A DNA stretch of 64,000 bases from Capsicum annuum (lineage: Eukaryota > Streptophyta > Magnoliopsida > Solanales > Solanaceae), in assembly GCF_002878395.1 (NCBI RefSeq), contig NC_061121.1, forward strand, positions 10,241,084-10,305,083. The letters run 5' to 3'. Shown here piece after piece: positions 1 through 11,369 of this stretch (within the stretch, counting starts at the first letter, position 1; every line of letters begins with the position of its first letter). The notes beneath the pieces were generated by a model that worked only from the letters and a program-made list of their open reading frames with translations, was not told where the DNA came from and ran no database searches. A program made the translations under genes and the position numbers.

Positions 1-125
1 TAGACTCATCACCACATCGTTTCTCACTCTGAATGCTACATAGAATGCATAAGTTCATGAAACTATAGCTGAACACATAATAAATGACAGCTGAACTGCT
101 GCAACTTTTATTAAAAGTGCATGAT
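1..125 (-). other. 3' untranslated part of element A
   Basis: This stretch lies downstream of the chromodomain stop codon on the minus strand. No polypurine tract or LTR start is visible before the window edge, and no gene is seen. Confidence 0.5.
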
Positions 126-1724
126 TTAGGAAAGAACGGTACCTTTGTCTTGATTGGAGTTTGCGAAAAATAGGTGCGGGTACTTGGATCGCATATCTGC
201 CTCAGCTTCCCAAGTTGCACCCTCAACAGATTGGTTTCGCCACAACAACTTGACCAAGGGAAATTCTTTGTTCCTTAGTCTTCGGACACTAAAATCAAGA
301 ATCTCAACAGGAATCTAATCAAAAGAAAGATTTTCTTGAACGTCAGCACTCACAGAGGAATCCACTACCACAGCATCACTAATATGGTTTCTAAGGACAA
401 CTCGGAAGGCAACTTGACCTCATAAGCTACCTTACCAACACGGCTATGAATTTTGTAAGGACCAACATAACGGGGACTAAGCTTCCCATTCTTTCCGAAT
501 ATCTTCACCCCCCTCATGGGTGAAATTTTCAGATACACTAGGTCACCAACTTCAAACTCAAGGTATCTCCTTCTAAAATTCGCATATGACTTGTGATGAC
601 TCTGCGCCAGTTTTCAACCTTTCCCTATCAACTTAACTTTTTTCATAGCCTCAAATACCATATCAGGACCACTCATAGCCATTTCACCCACCTTGAACCA
701 ACCTATGGGTGATCTACACTTCCTCCCATATAAGTCTTCAAACGGAGCCATGCCAATACTAGAGTGGAAACTATTACTATAAGCAAACTCTATCAAAGGT
801 AAGTGATCATCCCAACTTCCCTTAAAGTCAAGTGCATAAGCTCTCAACATATCCTCTAAGGTCTAGATGGTCCGCTCAGCCTGACCATCGGTCTGCGGAT
901 GAAAAGTAGAACTCAAAAGCACTTGGGTACCAAGACCCTTCTGAAAAGCTTTCCAAAATTGTGAAGTGAACTGAGTACCCCTATCCGAAATGATAGACAA
1001 GGGAACTCCATGCAGTCTGACAAGCTCTTGGATATACTATCTAGCATAATCCTGAGCAGTATATGAAGTATGAACAGGCAAGAAATAAGCAAACTTAGTC
1101 AACCTATCAACCATAACCCAAATGGAATCATGATGGCATCGGAAAGGAGGTAAACCAATCACGAATTCCATATTTATCTCTTCCTACTTCCAGGTGGGAA
1201 TACTAAACTCTTGCATCATACCACTAGGTCTTTGGTGTTCAACCTTAACCTGTTGGCATGTTGCACACTTAGCTACAAATGCTGCTATATCTTTCTTCAT
1301 GCCACTCCACCAACAGATTTCACATAAGTCTTAGTACATCTTGGTGGCACCAGTATGAATAGAATATTGTGCCCTGTGCGCTTCAGCCATAATCCCTGTG
1401 CGCTTCAGCCATAATCCTCTATCTCAGATCATCAATATTCGGAACACACAATCTACCCTGCAATCTCAACACACCATCTCCCCCTTGGGAGAAAACCTCT
1501 ACTTTTTTGTCCTTGACTGACTCCTTCAGTCTGACCAAACTAGCATCTAAGTATTGATTTTCCTTCACTTCCAAAACCAAGGAGGATTCAGAACTACTCT
1601 GAATCCCTATAGTACCTTCAGCAGAGTCAAACAACCTAATCCCCAATTTAGCCAAATGATGTACATCATGAGTCAACTCTATCTTACCTTCTACCACATG
1701 CGAAACACTACCCATGGACACTCT
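126..1724 (-). pseudogene. Element A integrase and chromodomain, broken
   Basis: This is the pol 3' part that would insert the cDNA into the genome. Read on the minus strand it shows the remains of the HHCC zinc-binding region near 1260-1330 (CATCQQVKVEH). The catalytic core follows with the D,D-35-E residues in recognisable contexts: VMVDRLTKFA near 1110, IISDRGTQF near 985, and GQAERTI near 890. The GPY/F region reads LSPRYVGPYKI near 460-490. A chromodomain tail (ATWEAEADMRSKYPHLF) ends at TAA 126-128. There are in-frame stops (after AERTI and in the chromodomain) and frameshifts. A short direct repeat at 1373-1412 (gcgcttcagccataatcc) is a local duplication. Confidence 0.88.
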
Positions 1725-2993
1725 ACTTAGAGCATCCGCCACAATATTGCCCTTGCTTGGATGGTACAGCACACTCATATCATAGTCCTTTAACAATTCT
1801 AACCATCATCTCTGCCTAAGATTCAATTCTCTCTGTATAAACACATACTACAAACTCTTATGATCAATGAAAACATCAACATGGACATCATAGAAATAGT
1901 GTCTCCAGATTTTCAAAGCAAACACAACAGCAGCCAACTCAAGGTCACGTGTGGGGTAATTTTTCTCATAGGGTTTCAACTGTCTAGAAGCATAAGCTAT
2001 CACCTTACCCTTCTGCATCAATACGCAACACAACACAACTCTCAAAGCATCATAGTACACCACAAAACCATCAACACCATCAGGCAAAGTCAAAACAGGG
2101 GCTGAAGTGAGTCGAGTCTTCAACTCTTGAAAACTCTTCTCACAAGATTTGGACCATAAGAACTTCACTTTCTTTTGGGTTAACCGCGTCATAGGAGAAG
2201 CTATAGAGGATAAACCATTAACAAAACGGTGGCAATATCTAGGCAAACCTAAGAAACTTTGGATATCAGTCAGAGAAATAGGTCTAGGCTAATTTCTAAC
2301 AGTTGCAGTCTTTTGGGGATCAACTCTAATACCCTCGGAAGAAATGATATGACCCAGAAAAGCAACTAACCTTAGCCAAAACTCACACTTACTGAACTTG
2401 GCAAACAACTTGTGATCTCTAAGGGTTTGCAAGACAGTTTGGAGATGATCAGAATGTTTATCCTTATTACGGGAGTACACCAGTATATCATTGATGAACA
2501 CTATGACAAACATATCCAGATATGGTTTGAACACTCGATTCATGAGGTTCATGAAAGCTGCTGGGGCATTAGTTAACTTGAAAGACATAACAAAAAACTC
2601 AAAATAGCCATACGAGTTCGGAAAGCAGTTCTCGGGATGTCACACTCCCTAACTTTGAGTTGATTATAGCGGAAACGAAGGTCTATCTTTGATGGTGAAT
2701 TTATTCAGTTGGCGGTAATCAGTGCACATACACAAAGAGCCATCTTTCTTTCTCACAAACAACACAGTAGCTTCCCAATGAGAAATACTGGGCCTTATGA
2801 AACCCTTATTCAGTAGATCTTTGAGTTACTCTTTCAACTCCTTAAGTTCTGCAGGGGCCATATGGTAAGAAGGAATAAAAATGGGCTGAGTATCAGGAAG
2901 AAGATCAATCCCAAACTCTATCTCTCTATCAAAAGGTATCCCTGGGAGATCATCTGGAAAGACATCTTTAAACTCATTGACGACGTTAACAGA
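1725..2993 (-). pseudogene. Element A reverse transcriptase/RNase H, broken
   Basis: RT and RNase H of the same polyprotein. RT blocks seen are [10 protein letters not shown] near 2860, [11 protein letters not shown] near 2700, [12 protein letters not shown] near 2660, [12 protein letters not shown] near 2580 and the FxDD box near 2500. The box reads FINDILVYS, so the first catalytic Asp is Asn (GAT to AAT). About 25 residues between LNKFTIK and KIDLR are missing. The join at about 2688 falls in a short TCAAA microhomology, which suggests a small deletion. The connection and RNase H follow ([52 protein letters not shown] split over frames) with the FIDHKSL motif near 1860. Stops and frameshifts are present. 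Confidence 0.88.
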
Positions 2994-3500
2994 CTAGAGA
3001 GCTGGAGTCTCAGACTTAGTGTCTTTGACTCTAACCAAATGGTAAATACACCCCTTGGAAATAAGCTTTCTAGCTTTGAGGTAAGAGATAAAATAACTCT
3101 TGGGTGACACAGAATTCCCAGACCACCCAAACACGGATGCACCCGAAAACTGAAACTTGACCACTCGGGTTCGACAATCAATAGAGGAATAAGAAGAATA
3201 CAACCATTCCATATACAGAATCACATCAAAATCTACCATGTCTAACTTAATCAGATCAGCCAACAAGACTCTATGAAGAACGGTAATAGGACACTTTTTA
3301 TACACTTTTTGGATAACAATCGAATGACCCACTGGGGTAGAAACTAGGATAGGCTCAGGAATAATCTCAGGACTCATTTCAAAATTTAGAGCAATCAAAG
3401 GTGTAACATATAAGAAACTAGATCTAGGATCCAAAAAAGCATACACATCAAACTGAAATATACGAAGCATACCAGTAAGAATATCGGGAGAGTCCTTTTG
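2994..3500 (-). pseudogene. Element A retroviral-type aspartic protease, broken
   Basis: This is a pepsin-like protease that would process Gag-Pol. The minus-strand frame at 2994-3470 gives the Tekay-type protease: QFDVYAFLDPRSSFLYVTP contains the active-site stretch (LD-P-R-S in place of the usual D-S/T-G), followed by VSTPVGHSIV, the flap-like LADLIKLDMVDFDVIL and the helix block ISYLKARKLISKGC. The Gly of the active site is Arg, so the enzyme is probably dead. The chain runs towards RT with a stop near 2993. Confidence 0.85.
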
Positions 3501-3559
3501 TTCCTGGCGGGAAAGTAAAACATAGAATCTATTCTGGCGCTATCCGCCAACATTGCTAA

Positions 3560-4637
3560 AAGAGGCGCCCTGAGCTGGGGCTGGGCGAGTCACTGGAACT
3601 AGAGCACTAACAATCTGAGTCTGGGTCTGAGGGCGATAGTCACGACGCCCTTGTCCATCTTGTGGACAATCTCTAACTCTGTGACCCATGTCACCACACC
3701 GAAAACAAACCCTCTTATTACCCTAACACTTACCCGAATTAGCCCTACTACACTTAGGACACAAGGGATGATTTGGCTTACTGCCAATACTGTACTGGGA
3801 CCTGGATGCATATGACCGGCTACCTTGCTCCTGCCTACCTCTAGGCACGGGAGCACTAGCAGATGATGGTGCTGGCATAGATGAACAATCCTAATACTGA
3901 GGGCGACTCCCTTCTTATGATTTAGTCTGACCCTATCTGTGCTGCTCGAACCTAGCTCTCTTAGCCTAGAAAGATTCATCTCACTATGCAGCATAGCAGA
4001 CCTACACTTCTTAACCATATAATTAGACACTCCCGTCACAAACTTACTCATACTAGCCCAATTATCAGCCACTAAGTCAGGAGCATACTTGGCCAACTGA
4101 TTGAACTTTAGATAGTACTCCCTAATAGTCATAGAGCCCTATCACAGGTTCATAAACTCTTCCAACTTCGCCTCCCTCATCTCTAAAGGGAAAAACTTAT
4201 GTAGGAATGCATCCTGGAACTCTTGCCAAGTTGTAGGGACAACACTCTCACCTCTACCTTTCCTCTAAGAAACAACACAGTCATAAGCAAGGTCTTTTAA
4301 CCTATACATAGCCAACTCCACACTATGTTCCTCAGATACATACATCACCTGAGTAATCTTCCGCACCTCCTCTAAAAACAACCGTGGATCCTCATCAGAC
4401 TTGGACCCATAGAATTCTGGTGGATTCATCCGCATGAAGTCACGGATCCTGGCAGTAGCTGAATCACCTGCCCGATGCTATGGAGTCGGGGCTGGGTTAG
4501 CCTGAACATTTGCAGTAATAGCTTGGGCCAGCGCTTGAAAGGCTGTTCGAAATTCAACATGAGATATGTTCACTCAATGGGTCAATGGGTTGAGGTTGCT
4601 GACCATCATTATTTCTTTTCGTATGACGTGGAGGCAT
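3560..4637 (-). pseudogene. Element A gag, broken
   Basis: Capsid/nucleocapsid gene. The first Met (4635-4637, MPPRHTKRNN) sits about 200 bp inside the primer site. The capsid part shows RIRDFMRMNPPEFYGSK near 4440, LFLEEVRKITQVMYV near 4350, TTWQEFQDAFLHKFFPLEMRE near 4200 and MTIREYYLKFNQLAKYAPDL near 4130. A CCHC zinc knuckle (CFRCGDMGHRVRDC) lies at 3666-3707 with all four ligands intact. At least one frameshift near 4557 and stops near 4478, 4270 and 4140 disable it. Confidence 0.87.
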
Positions 4638-4834
4638 ATTTCTAAAAGAGGAGAGCACAAATCAATAGCAGAGAGAGACACTTTAAGCACGATAGACTTC
4701 TGAAAGAAAGAATTACACTTTTTCCTAAAACGTTTTGTAGACTCTTGCTCATAGATGTCGTACGATACACACCGATGATCAAGACTCTACTTAACGTGGC
4801 TTGTTAGACTAGCTAGGACACCTTGAAAACTTAG

Positions 4835-4846
4835 TCTCTGATACCA
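4835..4846 (-). other. Primer-binding site of element A (tRNA-iMet)
   Basis: The complement reads TGGTATCAGAGA, matching the usual plant initiator-Met primer site TGGTATCAGAGC except for the last base. It lies just inside the 5' LTR, where minus-strand cDNA synthesis would begin. Confidence 0.85.
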
Positions 4847-4850
4847 GTTT

Positions 4851-7260
4851 ATAACACCCCAAAAAATAAGTCCCGGAGCTTCACACGGTGCTTGAGGCTA
4901 CGAGTAGCCCCAAGCTAACCCTTTGATCCATTTTCATTCAGTTCAACACAAATCAATGAGGTTTTCATAAATAACCCACAAATATCAATAGAGTAATCAT
5001 CATCCAAGAATAAAAGAATTTTAGAAAGATAATAAAATACGACTTATTAGTCAACTCCCAATATCTTACTAGTCTGACAAGCCTCTAAGAAAATCAATAA
5101 AACCAGCGAGCCATTGAGACATGCCCTAACTGACTCATACTCAATTATCAAATGTAAACAATTATGTGAAACCAATATCAGACATCACATCCTTGGAACA
5201 TAAGGACTCACCACAACAGAGGATGTAGAATAGTGTGCCCGAAGAATCACTGTTGAACCTGCAACTGAACACCTAAAACTACATTCCAAGAAAATGCAGC
5301 CCACATCCGAAGATGTGGGTACCATAGAAAGGAACCGAGTATATGGGGGTGTATGCAGTTGTATAAACATTATCATCATAAATATTTATAAAAAGATATG
5401 CAGGATGTATGAAAGACTCACATAGCCCGATGAAAATCATCATAATAATGAGAGGATGAAATAAGTACAATAACACATGTGAGTCATCATATAATTTTTC
5501 AATCACTTTCAGTTCATTCAGAATATCAATTTTCATAATATAAATATCATTTAAATCTTTCGAAAGAATAACTTTCACAATTCCACTTTCAAATCACTTC
5601 ACCATTCACCATAGACACATGGAAAAACACACACACTGGGAGATCCTATAACCGACATAAACAATGTGAGCTACATGGAGTCCAACGTACAACCCACGTT
5701 GGGGAGAGACGTCCTATCCTTTCCATCGGATTAGGACTATCGATATCAAATTCACACAAACTAGTGATCACTTTATAAATCAGCCTCAGGCTCACTCCTA
5801 TGGGGGAATGTAGTTCTAGGGAAGTAAGGTCGATTTATACCTCTCACTCGGTGCTAAAGATTTCTCTTGGACTTAGCTCAGATTATTTCAAAGACAATCT
5901 ACAACAAAACAATTTCAGTAATATAAATATATACATCGGGACCCATCATGCTTCCCAACTATCAAAATCAACCATGTTGTGGATTTCTTTCAAACTCGAG
6001 TTCAAAATAACTCCATTAAGACCAAAAGGTCAAATCATTCAAAATATCTCAAATATTCAACATGAACATACTTATAACACACACTTTCTCAAAAAAACAC
6101 AATTTCCAATGGGGACTCACGACCCAAATATCAAAATCATGATAAATATCGTTCAAGATTCATGCTATATATCTCCAGATGTGAAATTCATCTTTCGAAA
6201 TCATAAACATCAAGATTTCATAATAATCATCATAAGATATGGGTTCATGGTTCAAATTCATAAAAATCAAATTAAAATCATGCCTTTATAAAGAAAATCA
6301 CTTTTGGACACAAGAATGAAAAAGAGTTCTTGTTGAAAAACCCCACATACCTTGAATGATGAAATTTAGATCAATACTCATTTTTGAGATGTTAATTGTG
6401 CCTTTGAATGATGGTTCTTGGAGTTCTTGAACTAGGAACTTGGAATCTTGAATAAATTTGTAGAATTAATGGTGAACTTTGGAGGTTCTTGAAGTTGGAT
6501 GTAGGAGCTTAGGGTTTTCTTTTTGAGGGAATTTAATGAAATATAACATATAATGCTTATAATAGGCTTTAATATATGGTTTGGATAGATTTTTTGTGAG
6601 AGGGAATGACAAAAATGCCACTAAAAATCGAATAATTCTCGAGTTTATCCATTGGTGGACTATTTTGATAGTTTTAAGTAGATCAACCATAACGTTTTAC
6701 TCCGATATCCAAATTGGATGAAACTAATTTCATTAGAAAGGGGACTATCATATCTTTCGGTTGATATATAGTATCTCACCCAGCTCATTGTGTATGAGGA
6801 TTTATGATCGTTTGAAGTTGACCCAAAAATTCACTTTTGATAGGCTAAAGTAGATCGACTATAACTTTTTGCTTCGATAGAAAAATTGGATGAAACCAAT
6901 TTCATTGGAAAGAGGACTCATAGAAATTTTCGTTGATATATAGGAGATCACCCATATAATTATGTGCAAGGAGTTATGATCGTTTAAAGTTGGAGCTAAA
7001 ATACGCCAGGCCTCAGTACTTTTTCTTGCACGTTTTACTGTTCACTACTATTCACGGTTTGATCGAAATATTCAGAACTCGTCGCTCGGGTGTCCGTTTT
7101 GGATGATCCAAATATCGTTGGAAATATTATTCGATACTTTATGCAATGGTGGGTCATAATATAAGACATTCTACATGAAAAATTTATAATTAATTCTAGA
7201 AGATATAACCCAACAGGTTTACGCATAAAATTTCAACAAAAAATTTCCTGGGGAATTACA
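4851..7260 (-). repeat. 5' LTR of element A, about 2.4 kb
   Basis: The LTR runs on the minus strand from TGTAATTCCC (7260) to GGGGTGTTAT (about 4851). It aligns by eye with the solo LTR at 28160-30368. Shared blocks include the text around 5640-5720 (ccaacgtacaacccacgttggg, inverted at 29485-29510) and the terminal block with ccaagctaaccc. The lack of a CA end leaves the inner border uncertain by a few bases. ORFs inside it (for instance 5800-6291) have no coding look and are AT-rich LTR sequence. Confidence 0.8.
6675..7010 (-). repeat. 171-bp tandem duplication inside the LTR of A
   Basis: Two successive units begin agtagatcaaccataac (near 6677) and agtagatcgactataac (near 6848). Both continue through attggatgaaac, aatttcatt, gttgatatata and atgatcgttt. 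The units are clearly diverged. They lie in the outer half of the LTR, where promoter/U3 sequence is expected. Confidence 0.75.
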
Positions 7261-7261
7261 A

Positions 7262-7900
7262 CTGAGCCCACAGTTTGGGGCAAATTTGTGGAAGCTTTCC
7301 TTGATTGATTATTTCCTATGGAGTTAAGGGAGGCCAAAGCAGAAGAGTTTATGAATCTAAAGCAGCGCAGTATGAGTGTTTAGGAGCACACTTTGAAGTT
7401 TAATAAACTAGCCCGCTATGCCCCAGAGTTGACTAGTAATATGAGAGCCTGGATGAGGAAATTTGCATCTGGCCTTTCTAAAAACTTGGTTCTTGAGTGC
7501 CAGGGGGAAATATTGAATAAGGAGCTAGAATTTTGCTCGGCTGACCATTCATATGCAGCAGATAGAAGAGAAGAAAAATAAAAATTTAGAAACAAGAGAG
7601 AAAAATAGGCAAGCAAAGAGAGTGAGAACTGCGGATCAGAATCACAGCCAACCACAGAGCGGCAACTGGGAAAATTGATGGCAAAAGAAGAAGTCATGGA
7701 GTAATGCACAGTTTGCTACCAGCTCCCCAGTGCTCGAACCACCAGCAGACAGACGATCTCAGAGTTCCAGACTCATCATGGATCAAGAGCCCCAAATACT
7801 CAGTCACAGGGGAGTGTGGCCCAACAGCATCGTACTTATCCACGGTGTGAGATTTGTGGGAGGAATAACCTAGGAAAGTTATTTTTTTGGGGGAAAAATT
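7262..7900 (+). pseudogene. Element B gag, 3' part, broken
   Basis: Coding starts mid-gag right after the junction (EPTVWGKFVEAFLD, then MELREAKAEEFMNLKQ) and continues with LKFNKLARYAPELTSNMRAW at 7396-7455. Stops interrupt it at about 7306, 7381 and 7579. The nucleocapsid end reads YPRCEICGRNNLGK (near 7840-7880); the His of the knuckle is replaced and the second knuckle (CYTFGNQ) is ruined. It matches the gag of A in order and content. Confidence 0.82.
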
Positions 7901-8549
7901 GTTATACTTTTGGCAACCAGTTATGGGGAGCGGTCAACCAATGATATTTTTGACTAACTGCCCGGAGGTGGAAGCTTCACCAGATATTATCACTAGTACG
8001 TTACAAATTTTTTCTCGTGATGTTTATGTAGTGCTTAATCCCCGGTCTACATTATCTTATGTGATCCCCTATGTGGCTGTTGGTTTTGGGTTTGAGCCTG
8101 AAGTCATTGAAGAAACCTTCATTGTTTCCACTCCTGTATGTGATTCTATAGTTTCTAGAAGGGTTTATAGAAATTGTATTGTGTCTATTCTTAGTAATGA
8201 TAGTATGGCCGACCTCATAGAAATTGATATGGTAGATTTTGATATCATCCTTGGGATGGACTGGCTCCATTCATGTTATGCCACACTTGATTGCAGAACC
8301 CGAAAGGTCACTTTTTATTTTCCAAATGAGACACTAATTGTATGGGCAGGGAGATCTGTGGAACCTAGAGATCACTTTATCTCTTATATTAGAGCCCGAA
8401 AGCTTATCTCCAAAGGCTGTATGTACTATCTAATCCGAGTAAAAGATTCAAGAGTTGAAAATCTTCCTTTTCAGTCAGTCCCTGTAGTGAATGAGTTTCC
8501 AGAATTCTTTCCCGAAGATCTCCCAGGATACCACCTGATAGGGAAATAG
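7901..8549 (+). pseudogene. Element B aspartic protease
   Basis: An open frame of about 220 codons (7887-8549) carries the protease: IFSRDVYVVLNPRSTLSYVIP holds the active-site region (L-N-P-R-S, so the catalytic Asp is Asn), then VSTPVCDSIVSRRVYRNC, LIEIDMVDFDIILGMDW and ISYIRARKLISKGC. It runs into the linker [15 protein letters not shown] that precedes RT. The fold is well conserved but the catalytic residue looks lost. Confidence 0.85.
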
Positions 8550-9770
8550 ATTTTTGCGTTGATGTGTTGCCAAACACTCGTCCTATTTCTATTCTAACAT
8601 ATAGAATGGCTTTTGCGAAACTAAAAAAGTTAAAAGAGCAGCTAGTAGAACTTCTATCTAAGGGTTTTATTCACCCAGTGTGTCCCCTTGGGGTGCACCT
8701 GTACTTTTTGTGCGAAAAAAATGGTTCCCTTCATATGTGCATAGAGTATCATCAGTTAAATAAGGTCACGATTAAAAACAAGTATCTTCTCCCTAGGATT
8801 AATGATTTTTTTGACCAGCTTCAGGGTGCTAAGTGTTTTTCGAAAATAGATCTTCATTTGGGTTATCATCAGTTGAAAGTTAGGGAGTCAGACATTCCCA
8901 AGACAACCTTTCGAACCTGATATGGTCACTATGAGTTCTTAGTTATGTCCTTCGAGTTGAATAACACCCCTACAGCCTTCATGGATCTGATGAATAGAGT
9001 ATTTCGTTAGTTTCTTAACATGTTCATCATTGTATTTATTCATGATATTCTGATCTATTCTAAGAGTAAAGAGGATCACGCCAAGCACCTCTGAATTATT
9101 CTTTAGACCCTTAAGGATCATCAGTTGTATGCCAAATTTTCTAAGTGTGAATTCTGGTTAGATGCTATTGCCTTCTTGGGGCATATTGTGTCTAGTGATG
9201 GGATAAGAGTGGATCCCTAGAAAGTTAAAGCAGTGAGAAAATAGCCCATACCCACAACTCCAACTTCTATTCGGAGCTTCTTGGGTTTGGCGGGGTATTA
9301 CAGAAGGTTCATAAAGATTTTCTCTTCCATAGATACTTCACTCACTAACTTGACTCAGAAAAAGGTAAAGTTTGTGTGGTCTGATCTGTGTGAGAATAGT
9401 TTTGAGAAGTTGAAAGATAAACTGACCACTGTTTCTGTTTTGACCCTCTCAGAGGGCGTATATGGCTTTGTGTGGGAATTGGTTGTGTGTTGATGCAGTA
9501 TGGCAAGGTAGTGGCTTATGCTTCTAGGCAGTTGAAGGTGCAAGAGCGCAATTACCCCACTCATGACTTGGATTTAGCAGCCATGGTGTTTGTACTTAGA
9601 ATATGGAGGTACTATCTCTATGGAGTGCATGTTGATATTTATACTGACCATAAGAGTTTGCGATATGTTTTCTCGCAGAAAGAATTAAACCTCAGGCATA
9701 GGCATTGGATGGAGCATTTGAAAGACTATGATATGAGTCTGCATTACCATCTAGGCAAGGCAAATTTTAT
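8550..9770 (+). pseudogene. Element B reverse transcriptase/RNase H, broken
   Basis: RT blocks in order: [57 protein letters not shown] split by positions 8690-8800, [15 protein letters not shown] near 8850, and the FxDD box near 9045 reading FIHDILIYS (first catalytic Asp to His). GLAGYYRRFIKIFS follows at 9281. RNase H lacks its first Asp: between GVYGFV (near 9470) and GIGCVLMQ the expected Y-x-D-A segment is absent and the frame shifts. The later TDHKSL motif (near 9647) is kept. There are several stops. Confidence 0.87.
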
Positions 9771-11307
9771 AGCCGAAGATGGAGGGGTGATTGTTAATAA
9801 GTTAGCTAAGTCATCCCTTTGTGCTAAATTTAAAGACAAGCAAGTTGAAGATCCTATCTTGATGCAAATCAAGAATAATGTGGGTCAACAAAAGGTAATG
9901 TCATTTGAAATCGGTGGTGATGGTATTCAGGGATATCAGGGTAGGTTGTGTGTTCCGTATGTGGATGGACTGTGGAAAAGAATCCTTGATGAAGCTCACA
10001 CTTTGAGGTATGTCGTTCACCCAGGCTCTACTAAGATGTACCATGATTTGAAAACCTTGTATTGGTGGAATAACATAAAATGTGATGTAGCTAAGTTTGT
10101 GTCCAAGTGTTTAAACTGTTAACAAGTGAAGGTAGAACACATGAATTTAGGTGGTACTTCCCAAGAGATAGCCCTGCCTTTATGGAAGTGGGAGATGATA
10201 AACATGGACTTCATTATAGGACTTCTGAGATCCCGAAAGCAGTATGATTCTATCTAGGTGATTGTAGATTGGTTGACAAAGTCAACCCACTTTTTACCTG
10301 TAAGGACTAATTATTCAGGAGAGGGTTATGCTAAGATTTACATTGAGGAGATAGTTCAGTTGCATAGGGCGCCAGTGTTCATTATATCCGATAGAGGTAC
10401 GCAGTTTTCATCTCAGTTCTGGAGATCTTTTTAGAAGGGTTTAGGTACACAAGTGAATTTGAGCACAGCTTTCCACCCTCAGACTGATGGGAAAGCTGAG
10501 CGTACCATTTAGACCCTCAAAAATATGTTGAGGGTATGCGTCATTTATTTCAAAGGTAGTTGGGTAGATCACCTGCCACTGGTTGAATTTGCTTACAATA
10601 ATAGTTACCATGCCAGCATCAAGATGGATCCTTTTGAGGCTTTGTATGGGAGGATATGTAGGTCACCGATAGAATGGTATGAAGTGGGTAAGACCGAGTT
10701 ATACGGGCCTGATCATGTTTATCAGGCGATGGAGAAAGTGAAGATCATTAGAGAATGACTCAAGACTGCTCAGAGTCGTCAGAAGTCCTATGCCGATGTT
10801 CGGAGAAGAGAACTAGAGTTTAAAGTTGGTGATTGGGTATTTCTCAAGGTTTCTCTTATGAAAGGAGTTATGCGATTTGTAAAAAGGGGTAAATTGAGCC
10901 CTCGCTATATAGGGCCATATCAGATTCTGAGAAAGATTGATGCAGTTGCTTATAAGCTGGAATTGCCTGCAAGTTTGGGTTCGGTTCATCCGGTATTCCA
11001 TGTATCCATGTTGAAGAAATGCATTGGAGATCATTCTTTGGTATTGCCAGTAGAGGGTGTCAAAGTGACAGATTCCTTTTCTTACGAAGAAGAGCCCATT
11101 GAAATTTTAGATCGCCAAGTTTGAAAAATGAGGAGCAAAGAGATAGCCTCAGTAAAGGTACTGTGGAGGAATCAGAAAGTCGAAAAAACAACTTAGGAGT
11201 CAGAAGATGACATGAGAATTAGATATCCCAATTTGTTTTCTTCTATGGAGGAGGAGACAAAAGGTACTATTCCTATCTTATCTTTCCTAGTCCGTTATTA
11301 TGTATGA
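9771..11307 (+). pseudogene. Element B integrase and chromodomain, broken
   Basis: The zinc-binding domain is visible as [19 protein letters not shown] with CLNC near 10110. The catalytic triad contexts are intact: VIVDWLTKSTHF near 10265, IISDRGTQF near 10385, GKAERTI near 10495. The GPY/F part reads [17 protein letters not shown] near 10900 and [13 protein letters not shown] near 10990. The chromodomain runs [12 protein letters not shown] (near 11090), then VKVLWRNQKVE and MRIRYPNLF, ending at TGA 11305-11307. In-frame stops occur at about 10120, 10254, 10432, 10510, 10756, 11122 and 11191. Confidence 0.88.
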
Positions 11308-11354
11308 AATCATGTCTGTCTGTGTCCCACATCATTATTCGGGAATGAATGATC

Positions 11355-11367
11355 CTAAGGGGGGGAT
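11355..11367 (+). other. Polypurine tract of element B
   Basis: The purine run taagggggggat lies directly before the 3' LTR. It would prime plus-strand DNA synthesis. The same motif (cccaagggggg) precedes the LTRs at 48759 and 62107. Confidence 0.8.
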
Positions 11368-11369
11368 AA

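Larger units (their letters stand above)
1..7260 (-). mobile_element. Tekay/Del Ty3-gypsy element A, partial
   Basis: This is an LTR retrotransposon read right to left. It has a 5' LTR (4851-7260), a tRNA-Met primer site, gag, protease, reverse transcriptase/RNase H, integrase and the end of a chromodomain. The order PR-RT-RH-INT-chromodomain is that of Ty3/gypsy chromoviruses, Tekay/Del lineage. The 3' LTR must lie left of the window. The LTR's outer end at 7260 (complement reads TGTAATTCCC) abuts gag codons of element B with no gap, so A jumped into B. Coding is broken by many stops and frameshifts, so A is not autonomous. Confidence 0.9.

Noticed and set aside
5800..6291. 163-codon open frame in the LTR of element A
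   Set aside because: It lies in LTR sequence, has low-complexity AT-rich composition (Ile/Asn/His) and shows no domain.
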